Origin: Lentisphaeraceae bacterium
GTDB lineage: Bacteria > Verrucomicrobiota > Kiritimatiellia > RFP12 > UBA1067
NCBI GenBank assembly: GCA_004551905.1
Contig: SFPL01000052.1
Location: forward strand, 1 to 16,702
Direction of reading: 5' to 3'
Length of the DNA stretch: 16,702 bases
A model generated the notes under the pieces. That model had not been told where the DNA came from, did no database searches, and saw nothing but the letters and a program-made list of their open reading frames with translations. Position 1 is the first letter of the stretch; each line of letters begins with the position of its first letter. Shown here one piece after another: positions 1-7,000 of this stretch. The position numbers and the translations under genes are program-made.

Positions 1-20
1 CAAAAGTCAAGGGGGAATCT

Positions 21-76
21 GCAAAAAAGTCAAAATATGCAGGACGGGCCGGGATGGCGCGACGCCATCCCGGCCC
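21..76 (-). terminator. Probable terminator of the L,D-transpeptidase gene
   Basis: Positions 46-59 and 63-76 form a perfect 14-bp GC-rich stem closed by a 3-nt loop. It lies 26 nt past the stop of the leftward L,D-transpeptidase gene. Read on the minus strand, the stem is followed after about 7 nt by a T-rich stretch (21-39, with runs of 4 and 6 T). The gap between stem and T-run is longer than in an ideal intrinsic terminator, so the hairpin could instead be a dispersed palindromic repeat. Confidence 0.5.
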
Positions 77-102
77 TGTGGACAAAGGTCGCCTCCTACG
101 GC

Positions 103-1056
103 CTACCTGTGCGAAGAATTAGGGATTTGTAATCCGTGCAGGATGATGACGCTGGTGCCGACGGGGCACATGGCGTAGAGGCGCGCGGCGTTCCAGTTCG
201 CGAGGCGGAAGCAGCCGTGCGACTCGGCGTTGCCGATTGTCGCGGGACGCGGGGTGCCGTGGATGCCGTAGCCGGGCAGGTTAAGCCCAAGCCACGCAAC
301 GCCGATCGGCGAGTTGGGTCCTTCCGGCAGCACATACCGCCGCGGCCGCTGCCCGGGCGGCGTGTAGTCCGGCGTGTAGGTGTAGTTCGGGTTGGCGATC
401 GCGGTGATGATCTTCAGGTTCCCGTGCGGAGGCAGCTTTGCCTTGTCGCGGGCGATCGAGCAGGGGAAAATCGCCAGGCACTCGTTTGCCTTGCCGAAGA
501 CCCGAATCTCGAAGTGGGAGAGCGACACCTCGACGCGGTCGGCGACCGGCATCTTCGCCGGGCGCTGTCCGCTCCACGACCGGAGGTAGCTTTCCATCGT
601 CGGGAAGTCCGGGATGACGAGCTTGAGCCCCGGCTTGATGTGCTCCCAGTCAATGCCAGGATTCATGCGCTCCAGCGCGCGCTCCGAGAGGTGGCCGCGC
701 TCGGCGAACATCTCCTTGATCGACTCATAGCCGAGGTACGCGAGCGCGGACTTCCCGGCCGGCGACTCCGGCACCTTCACGAGCGCGGCGAGGTCCGCGG
801 CGGTTACGGTCTCGATGCGGAAGAGGTTGCCGGAACTGGCGAAGAAGCGGTCGTAGGCGGCGTCGGGGGTGGACGGAACCGCCGCGCCCGGCGCCTTCCT
901 CCTGGCATATTCGGCGAGCGCTCGCTCGCTCTTGCGGCCCCATACCCCGTCGATGGTGCTGCAAGAGCACGCCTCGCGGTCCAGGCAGATCTGGAGCGCG
1001 AGCGTCTTTGACTCGGCGAACGCCATCGAGCAGATTAGAAGGGTGGCGGCTAACAT
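103..1056 (-). CDS. L,D-transpeptidase (YkuD domain) with peptidoglycan-binding N-terminus
   Basis: Predicted periplasmic enzyme of 317 residues that forms or edits peptide cross-links in peptidoglycan, or attaches proteins to it. The YkuD signature is clear: HGTP at 266-269 and SHGCFRL at 279-285, with Cys282 as the catalytic nucleophile and His280 beside it. Residues 18-50 (LALQICLDRE...IDGVWGRKSERALAEY) resemble a PG_binding_1 repeat. Residues about 119-149, with MNPGIDW and KPGLKLVIP, look like the second half of a LysM-type segment, a common arrangement in this family. Residues 1-14 act as a short signal peptide (cut near AFA-E), although the n-region lacks Lys or Arg. The ATG at 1056 is the only sensible start: no earlier in-frame ATG exists and the -10 box lies 9 nt upstream. 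It is divergent from the glycosyltransferase operon. The fold call is secure; the exact reaction (cross-linking versus anchoring) is not. Confidence 0.94.
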   Translation of the reverse strand: MLAATLLICSMAFAESKTLALQICLDREACSCSTIDGVWGRKSERALAEYARRKAPGAAVPSTPDAAYDRFFASSGNLFRIETVTAADLAALVKVPESPAGKSALAYLGYESIKEMFAERGHLSERALERMNPGIDWEHIKPGLKLVIPDFPTMESYLRSWSGQRPAKMPVADRVEVSLSHFEIRVFGKANECLAIFPCSIARDKAKLPPHGNLKIITAIANPNYTYTPDYTPPGQRPRRYVLPEGPNSPIGVAWLGLNLPGYGIHGTPRPATIGNAESHGCFRLANWNAARLYAMCPVGTSVIILHGLQIPNSSHR

Positions 1057-1065
1057 AGGTTGCGT

Positions 1066-1074
1066 ATTATACCA
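1066..1074 (-). promoter_or_regulatory. Extended -10 promoter of the L,D-transpeptidase gene
   Basis: On the minus strand this reads TGGTATAAT, a perfect TATAAT (1066-1071) preceded by the TGG extension. Nine nucleotides separate it from the ATG at 1056-1054, so transcription would start about 2-3 nt before the start codon and the message would be practically leaderless. No convincing -35 is seen; the expected place is occupied by the TTCGTGG tandem repeat. Confidence 0.6.
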
Positions 1075-1076
1075 AA

Positions 1077-1101
1077 TTCGTGGTTCGTGGTTCGTGGTTG
1101 G
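1077..1101. repeat. Tandem heptamer TTCGTGG, three copies plus a partial fourth
   Basis: Perfect copies sit at 1077-1083, 1084-1090 and 1091-1097, followed by TTGG. The array fills the space between the two divergent -10 boxes and so covers both -35 positions. It is one of four short-period repeat tracts found in the non-coding parts of this window. Confidence 0.85.
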
Positions 1102-1108
1102 CTGATTA

Positions 1109-1117
1109 TGGTATAAT
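1109..1117 (+). promoter_or_regulatory. Extended -10 promoter of the glycosyltransferase operon
   Basis: TGGTATAAT with a perfect TATAAT at 1112-1117, the same nonamer as in the divergent gene. The likely TTG start codon at 1128 is 10 nt downstream, so the mRNA leader would be only about 3-6 nt and has no Shine-Dalgarno sequence. No good -35 was found. Confidence 0.6.
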
Positions 1118-1127
1118 ATACACCATC

Positions 1128-1820
1128 TTGAAAGCCTATCTCATCAACCTCGACCGGTCGCCTGAGCGGCTTGCGTTCATGGACGAGCAACTGAAGCTGC
1201 TCGGAGTCGACTACGAGCGCGTGCCGGCGGTCGACGGCAGGGCGCTCACGCCGGAGGAGCGCGTTCGCGGCTTCTCCCGCGTCCGCTCCTTCATCGCCTC
1301 GAAGAAGCGGCTCAGCGCCGCCGAGGTCGGCGTGGCGATGTCGCACGTTGCCTGCTGTCGCCGCGTCCTCGCCGAGGAGGAGCCGTATGCGCTGGTGCTC
1401 GAGGACGACGTGGTGCTTGCCGACGGCTTCCCCGCCGCGCTCAAGCGGGTTGAGACCTTCCTCTCGCCCGGCCGCGCGCAGCTCGTACTCCTCTCCGGCT
1501 ACGGCGTCGAGAACGCCGAGTCGCTGCCGGAGGAGATCCGCGCGGAGAAGTCCGCCTGGTGCGCCGACGCATATGTCCTCACGCGCCCCGCCGCGCAGCT
1601 GATCCTGAAGGCGAACGACCCGATCATTACGGTGGCGGACTCCTTCAAGCGCTGGCGCCGCCGCCACGGGCTCGAGCTCTACCGCGCGCTGCCGGCGACG
1701 GCGCGGCAGGACGATGTGCGCTTCGGTAGCGAGAACCAGGTGCTGGCCAAGTCTGGCTGGCTGGTGCGCAACCTGATGTGGCTCGCGGACTGGGCGCTCT
1801 GGAGGGTGACGGGCAGATGA
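1128..1820 (+). CDS. Glycosyltransferase family 25 (LPS/LOS-type glycosyltransferase)
   Basis: Predicted 230-residue cytoplasmic sugar transferase of the GT25 type, a family best known for adding galactose to lipooligosaccharide. The N-terminus has the family hallmark YLINLDRSPER (4-14), then the AVDG segment (34-37), EVGVAMSH (66-73) and ALVLEDDV (88-95), whose acidic LEDD is the metal/nucleotide-sugar site. ADAYVLTRPAAQ (146-157) matches the family's later conserved block. I place the start at the TTG at 1128 because it begins exactly at the conserved strand; the next in-frame ATG (at about 1179) would delete the YLINLDR motif, and codons upstream of 1128 overlap the -10 box. First gene of a three-gene operon; its stop overlaps the next start (ATGA). 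Acceptor and sugar donor cannot be read from the sequence. Confidence 0.9.
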   Translation: MKAYLINLDRSPERLAFMDEQLKLLGVDYERVPAVDGRALTPEERVRGFSRVRSFIASKKRLSAAEVGVAMSHVACCRRVLAEEEPYALVLEDDVVLADGFPAALKRVETFLSPGRAQLVLLSGYGVENAESLPEEIRAEKSAWCADAYVLTRPAAQLILKANDPIITVADSFKRWRRRHGLELYRALPATARQDDVRFGSENQVLAKSGWLVRNLMWLADWALWRVTGR

Positions 1821-2719
1821 TCGAGGGACTTTCCATCGGGCTCCTGAGCTGGAAGGCCCACGAGACGCTGCGCCGGACGCTCGAGTCCTACGCGCGCGCC
1901 CGCCTCGCCGCGAACGCCGAGGAGTTCAAGGTGTTCTTCAACGAGATCTCGGACGCCGACCGCGCGCTTGCTGCGGAATTCGGCGTCGAGTGCTGTGGCG
2001 ACAAGCGCAACCTCGGCATCTGGGGCGGGATGGACGCGTGCGCGAAGGCGCTTTCCGGCGACGTCATCCTCCTGCTGCAGAACGATTGCCCCGTCGTCGC
2101 CACGCCGGAGGAGACGACGCGGTATCTTGAGGAAGGGGTGCGGCTGCTCCGTGCCGGCAAGGCGGACATGATCCGCCTGCGGCACCGCTTCAACCAGGGC
2201 GACGGCATCTCCTTCCGCCGCTTCTACGGCTACTGGCCGGTGCACGAGGTGGATCCGCGCGCGGCGAAGTACTTCGACCCGCAGCTTCCTCCCGACGCCA
2301 TGCGCGACACCATGCGCCGCCGGCTGCTGCGCTTCGTGCGCCCGTTCGGCGCGCGCCACCGCGTCATCGCCGCGATTCATCTCGAGGCGCACCCGGAGCA
2401 GGTATATCCGCAGTGGATTTCGCGCGAAGGGGACTACTTCCTCGTCGACTCCGAGATCGTGAACTTCTCCGAGCAGCCGCTCCTGATTTCCAAGTCGCTC
2501 TACCTCTCGCTTTCCGACTGGTGCCGCGCGCATCCGCGCCACCGCCGCATCAACGGTGCGCCGGTGATGGAGCACGCGCTCAACTCGCGCTGGTGGCGCG
2601 GCCGCCACTTCAAGATTGGCTTCTGCGACGAGGGCGTCTTCACCCACAACCGCTTCGACGACAGCTGGCGGCCGGAGCACGCGGCGTTCAACGCGGCGAT
2701 TTCGGAGGAGAAAAGGTGA
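1817..2719 (+). CDS. Divergent GT-A/GT2-like glycosyltransferase
   Basis: 300 residues, probably a cytoplasmic glycosyltransferase. The start ATG at 1817 overlaps the stop of the GT25 gene, with GGAGGG at 1801-1806 as ribosome-binding site. The N-terminus (LSIGLLSWKAHETLRRTLESY, 5-25, written here as a location) has the GT2-type opening strand followed by a helix. NLGIWGGMDACAKALSGD (65-82) corresponds to the N-G...N-x-G helix of GT2 enzymes. VILLLQNDC (83-91) occupies the place where GT2 enzymes carry the DxD metal site, but reads QND. Residues about 120-250 do not match a family I recognise. Operon position and the GT2 partner downstream support a role in building a glycan. It could be a GT with altered metal use, or an accessory or sugar-binding protein that has lost activity. 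Confidence 0.75.
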   Translation: MIEGLSIGLLSWKAHETLRRTLESYARARLAANAEEFKVFFNEISDADRALAAEFGVECCGDKRNLGIWGGMDACAKALSGDVILLLQNDCPVVATPEETTRYLEEGVRLLRAGKADMIRLRHRFNQGDGISFRRFYGYWPVHEVDPRAAKYFDPQLPPDAMRDTMRRRLLRFVRPFGARHRVIAAIHLEAHPEQVYPQWISREGDYFLVDSEIVNFSEQPLLISKSLYLSLSDWCRAHPRHRRINGAPVMEHALNSRWWRGRHFKIGFCDEGVFTHNRFDDSWRPEHAAFNAAISEEKR

Positions 2720-3717
2720 AGATCGGCGTCGTCATCCCGGCCTACAACGCCGAGCGCTTCGTGGCCGACTCGCTCGGCTCGCTCCAGGCACAGACCTGTG
2801 CCGAATGGGAGGCGTACGTGATGGACGACGGCTCACGCGACGGCACACTCGCCGCCGTGCGCGCGTTTGCCGCGGAGGACCCGCGCATCCACGTCTGGAG
2901 CCGCGAGAACCGCGGGCTGGTGGCGACGATGAACGAGCTCCTGGACCGGCTGGACGACTCCGTGGACCGCGTCGCCTTCCTCGACATCGACGACTTCATC
3001 CATCCCGAGATGTACGCCGTCCTCTCCGCCGCGCTCGACCGCGCCAACGCCGACGTCGCAGAGTGCTCGATCGTCCACGTGCCGGCGGGCGCATCGCCGG
3101 CCGGGGTGTTCGCGCACCCGGTCGGCTCGCCGCCGGAGCGGGTGATCGACGACATGTCCGTCTACTGGCTTCGGCGCAGCTCGCCCGACGGCTGGATCAA
3201 CAAGCAGAACAAGCTCTATCGCCGGGACGCGATTCGCGGGCTGAGGTTTCGTCCGTCGCTATCCTACGAGGACGACAACTTCTTCGCCTGCGAGGTGAAC
3301 GCGGCAATTCGTCGCAAGGTGAAGCTCGACGCCGCGCTCTATGCGTACCGCGACAATCCGTCGAGCGCCACTTCGTCGATTCCGTTCCGCGAGTACGTGC
3401 GCTCCACCCTGGAGCGCATCCGCCTGAGCCACGAGGTGTTCCTCGTCCCCGGGCGCGTCCCCGCGTCACAAGTAGCCGAGTACCGCGCCGACCTGGCCCG
3501 AGACGCGTACCGGATGTGCATCCGCAAGAACCTGCGCAAGAACCGCTGCGCCGCCTCGCGCCGCGAGCTCTTCCTCGCCGCCGGCGAGGCACTGGGCCTC
3601 CTTGAGCGCGACTACAGCTTTTCGCCAGTCGGGCTTGGCCTAATGCAGCGGCTCGTCTACTCCGCCTGCCGCCGCGGTCGCTACCGCCTCGCCCGCCTCC
3701 TCGCCCCGCTGGCCTGA
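2716..3717 (+). CDS. Glycosyltransferase family 2
   Basis: 333 residues, an inverting GT-A type sugar transferase acting at the inner face of the membrane. The opening VVIPAYNAE (5-13) is the nucleotide-binding strand. DDGSRDGT (37-44) follows, and FLDIDD (88-93) gives the DxD metal site. SYEDDNFF (183-190) supplies the ED motif typical of the catalytic base region. The GTG start at 2716 overlaps the previous stop (GTGA) and is preceded by GGAGGAG at 2704-2710; it begins exactly at the conserved strand. The open frame runs further upstream, but that part overlaps the preceding gene and has no GT2 similarity. No membrane segment is visible; the C-terminal 80 residues are rich in Arg. Last gene of the operon. 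The product may be a surface polysaccharide, LOS, or a glycan on the secreted proteins encoded next door; the last is speculation. Confidence 0.9.
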   Translation: MKIGVVIPAYNAERFVADSLGSLQAQTCAEWEAYVMDDGSRDGTLAAVRAFAAEDPRIHVWSRENRGLVATMNELLDRLDDSVDRVAFLDIDDFIHPEMYAVLSAALDRANADVAECSIVHVPAGASPAGVFAHPVGSPPERVIDDMSVYWLRRSSPDGWINKQNKLYRRDAIRGLRFRPSLSYEDDNFFACEVNAAIRRKVKLDAALYAYRDNPSSATSSIPFREYVRSTLERIRLSHEVFLVPGRVPASQVAEYRADLARDAYRMCIRKNLRKNRCAASRRELFLAAGEALGLLERDYSFSPVGLGLMQRLVYSACRRGRYRLARLLAPLA

Positions 3718-3734
3718 CGCAGCAGGATTTTTTT
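3713..3734 (+). terminator. Weak candidate terminator after the glycosyltransferase operon
   Basis: A 4-bp stem (CCTG 3713-3716 with CAGG 3723-3726, 6-nt loop) overlaps the stop codon and is followed at once by A and seven T (3728-3734). The stem is short, so the call rests mainly on the T-run and position. A second hairpin (CACCAT 3737-3742 with ATGGTG 3751-3756) follows directly. Confidence 0.35.
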
Positions 3735-3857
3735 CACACCATTTGGCCTGATGGTGGCAGTGCGGACAGACCCCGGGGCAGGTAGCAGGTGTTTTGCGGG
3801 TAAGGGCGGGGAGAACAATCACAGGCTGTCGAGAATCTGAATTCTTATGTTGGCGAT

Positions 3858-3880
3858 ATTCCGCGCATTGCGCACGGAAT
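3858..3880. promoter_or_regulatory. Inverted repeat overlapping the -35, candidate operator
   Basis: ATTCCG (3858-3863) and CGGAAT (3875-3880) are perfect complements, and GCGC (3863-3866) with GCGC (3870-3873) adds an inner dyad. The dyad is centred on the presumed -35 of the first giant gene, where a repressor would block RNA polymerase. Function is inferred from symmetry and place only. Confidence 0.35.
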
Positions 3881-3896
3881 CACAAAATGCTATACT
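3868..3896 (+). promoter_or_regulatory. Promoter of the first giant secreted protein
   Basis: -35 TTGCGC (3868-3873), 17-bp spacer, -10 TATACT (3891-3896) with the TGC extension. The predicted start of transcription is near 3903, giving a leader of about 42 nt. This also shows that an ATG at 3897 cannot be the translation start, since it touches the -10 box. Confidence 0.6.
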
Positions 3897-3920
3897 ATGC
3901 ACATCTACCTATGGGGTGGT

Positions 3921-4013
3921 AGTGAAATGAAAAGGGGCAACGACATGAGGAAACTCGCGTTCGGTTTTGTTTTGTCCGCCGTAGTCGCGCTCTGCGCGGC
4001 AAGGGCATGGGCG
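3921..4013 (+). repeat. Leader/signal-peptide repeat, copy 1
   Basis: This 93-nt segment matches 10112-10204 at 82 positions without gaps, with a core of 27 consecutive identical bases beginning at 3950. It covers the ribosome-binding site (AAAGGGG, 3931-3937) and the whole signal peptide. Similarity stops abruptly at the codon for the last signal-peptide residue (Ala23). Sequence on both sides is unrelated to that around copy 2. Confidence 0.92.
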
Positions 4014-7000
4014 ACTGACTACGTCTGGAACAGCGGCGCTGACGGAGACTGGGAGGAGCCGTCCAACTGGTCGCCTTCGACCGGCTATCCGAGCGCCGCG
4101 GACGACACGGCGACCATCCCCAACCCCGTGAACAGCGAGGGCGCGGGGTCGGCCTTTACCGTCACCGTCAACACGCCGTTCAGTATTGCTGCGCTTTCCG
4201 TCGCGGGCACGGCGGGCCACGATGGCTCGGTGACGCTGCTCTTCAAGACCGGCTACTCCACCAACGCGGTCTCGGGCGACATCACGCTCGGCAACCACGC
4301 CACCGTTACCCACTTTGGCCCCAACACCGCGCGCGACTATGCCGTGGTGCTGAAGGCAGGCGGCAACTTCACCATCGCCGCCGGCGCGTCAGTCAATGTT
4401 GATCAGAAGGGCTATACGTTCGTCTCTAACAAGAATGGCTATGGGCCCGGCGCGGGGCGCGATTATGGTCGCTACGGTGGCGAGACTGAAGTCTTCGTCG
4501 CTGTCGGTATAATTCACGGCTCCGTCCGCAGACCGGTCGATTACGGAGCTTCGGTGTGGTATGCGGGAGCAAACAGTCCGGGCGCTATTCACTTGATTGC
4601 CGGCGGGACGCTGACGGTGAATGGCGAAGTTAGGTCTTGCGGAACTGGTGGTGAAGTTTGCGGAAGTTCCGGCGGCAGTATCTGGCTTGAATGCGGGACT
4701 CTTGTCGGCGACGGCTCGATTCTCGCGCGTGGAGGAGTGGGCACCCAGAATTACTGCGGTTCCGGCGGCCGCATTTCCATTGTGCAGCGTAAAACGACTG
4801 GCTGGACTGGGTTCACCGGCACCTACGATACGGGTTTGGACAAAACCGACGGCAAAGCGACCTGCGGCACGATATATCTCGAGGACGCATCCGACACCGC
4901 CGACGAGGGCACTCTCGTAGTCGACAACGCGAACAGAAACAACGATTACATGACGCCGCTCAATTTTACCATGACGGATGCCACGAACGCCTTCGGTCAG
5001 GTTGTCGTCCGCAACTACGGAAAGCTGCGCATTGTCTCTGGCCTGACCATGAAGGTGACCAAGGGGCTTATGGTCTCGTCGAACGGCAGAGTGCACACCG
5101 AAGAGGGCGGCGCAATCGAGTTTGCCGGCAGCGAGAACGCGACGGTCATCGGCGGCTCGCTGGTCACCGTCGAGTCGCTCATCTGCACCAACGCCGGCAA
5201 GACGATCCGCTTCGGTACCGCCGCGGCGGACAAGCTGACCATCCCGCTCGGCAAGACGCTGATCCTCAGGGGCGAGCCCGGGAACCCGGTCACGCTGGCC
5301 TCGACGACGGAGGGAACGCGCTGGCCGATTGCGGTGAACGCGAACGCAGGGCTCGTGGACGTCAGGAACGTGGCGGTGAAGGACTCCGACGCGTCATCCG
5401 GCGCTGGCATCCTCGCCATCGACTCGACCGATCTCGGCAACAACCTCTACTGGGGCTTCTCGGAGCCAATCGCCCCTGGCGCGGCGATCGAATGGACCGG
5501 CGCGGCGGACACGGCGTGGCAGAACCCGGCGAACTGGAACCCGGCGCGTGTGCCGGTGGATACGGACGTCATCACGATTCCGTCCGTCGCCTCGGCCAAG
5601 TACCCGGTCCTCGGCGCGGGCACGTTCCTCTTCAACCGCGTCTCAGTCGACACCGGTGCCTCGCTGACACTGAACGGACCAACGCTTACCGTAACCAATT
5701 CGCTTGCAGTCGCGGGGACGCTTACAGTGTCAGGCGCGGTCGACCTGTACCTGACCGGCAACGTTGACTTCGCCGGCGGCACAATCAACCACGGCTCCGG
5801 TCGATTCCTCGTATCAGGCGCCGGCGACCAGACGCTCGACTTCGGCAACTGCGCGTTCAACAAGCTGATTTTCCAGAAGCCTTCGGGTAACGTCTCATTC
5901 GGCACGCACGGTTTCACGGCGAATTCGATGCAGTGCGCGGCGACGACGGCGATCGAGTTCACATTCGCCGCGGGCTCGACCTACTCGATTGCCGACCTTG
6001 CGCTGAGCGGCGCGTCAGGCGGGACGCAGTTGATTTCGCTTCAATCGTCCTCGCCCGGCACCGCCTGGAAACTGGTTGCGACCGAAGACGGCCAGAGTGT
6101 GTCGGGCGTGAGCGTCTCCGATTCCGATGCCTCCGGCGGCGCGACAATCATGGCGGGCACCAGCAGCGTCGGCGTTTCGGGGAATGTCAACTGGGACTTC
6201 GAGACCGACGTCGCGATCTGGACCGGCGGGACTGCTGGCTCGTTCAACTCAGTCTCGAGCTGGTCCACCGGGCGCGTTCCTGGCGCGGACACGGCGGTCG
6301 TAATCAGCGCCGGCGACGGCGAGACGGCGACGGCGACGCTGCCTGCTGGGTCGCCGATGACGTTCAAGTCGCTGACGGTCAAGGCCGGGTCCGGAGGCAC
6401 TGCGAAGTTTGTCGCCGACTCACCAGTCGTCATCCGCGAGTCGATCGACATCCAGGCCAACGGCGTGGTGGAGCTCAACGCTTTCGACGAAAACGGGACA
6501 TCCCCCAATATCGTCACCAACAACGTGCGCATCCGCTCGGGCGGCATCCTCTCCCATACTGGTCCGAACGACACCGAGTCGAAGAAGCTCCACATTCGGT
6601 GCCTTGGCACGTTCACGGTCGATGCCGGCGGCGCAGTGGACGTCACCGCAAAGGGCTACACCGAGAAGCACGGCATCGGCTGGGTGCGCTGCTATCCAAT
6701 GCACGCCGGCACCGCGAGTGACTACGCCAGCAATGGCACATACGCCAACAAGTACGCCTACGGGTCGGTGAGGACGCCGACAGAATACGGTTCTGGCGCA
6801 GGGGCCGGTGAAGGCACCTACGGCGGCGGCACGGCGATTCTTGAAGTGCCGAGGATAATCGACCTCGCGGGCTCGATTGTCTCGACCGGCAACTGGCACG
6901 GCATCAGCGGCGGCGCGGGCGGCAGCATCCTCATCCGTTGCGGCGCAATCACCGGCAACGGTCTCATTTCCGCGGCAGGCGGCAACGGACATTCCAACCA

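Noticed and set aside
1..45. Two TTGACT boxes on the minus strand (5-10, 28-33) as an outward promoter
   Set aside because: No -10 element lies at the right distance inside the window; the 23-nt spacing of AAGTCAA may be just a short direct repeat.
136..1011. Long rightward open frame opposite the L,D-transpeptidase
   Set aside because: The minus strand has clear YkuD and peptidoglycan-binding motifs. The plus frame is Arg/Val-rich shadow coding typical of GC-rich DNA, with no recognisable motif.
1679..2680. 333-codon leftward open frame over the second glycosyltransferase
   Set aside because: It is antisense to two genes with overlapping starts and GT motifs. Its composition is Ala/Arg/Val-rich without motifs.
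2413..2715. Upstream extension of the GT2 reading frame
   Set aside because: It overlaps the preceding gene entirely and encodes Arg/Pro-rich residues. The GT2 fold begins exactly at the GTG at 2716, which has a good ribosome-binding site.
2616..3605. Long rightward Arg-rich frame inside the GT2 gene
   Set aside because: It is a frame-shifted reading of the GT2 gene, extremely rich in Arg, with no motifs.
3640..3822. Leftward 60-codon frame with a CPGVCPHCHH cluster resembling a zinc ribbon
   Set aside because: It lacks a ribosome-binding site and overlaps the end of the GT2 gene and the operon's presumed terminator. The Cys pattern alone is not enough.
3897..3944. ATG 3897 as the start of the first giant gene
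   Set aside because: It abuts the -10 box and would lie upstream of the expected transcription start. The signal peptide begins properly at 3945 (or 3927).
4620..4760. Gly-rich coding repeats considered as a CRISPR or tandem DNA array
   Set aside because: The similarity is at the protein level, with irregular spacing and no conserved DNA repeat-spacer pattern.
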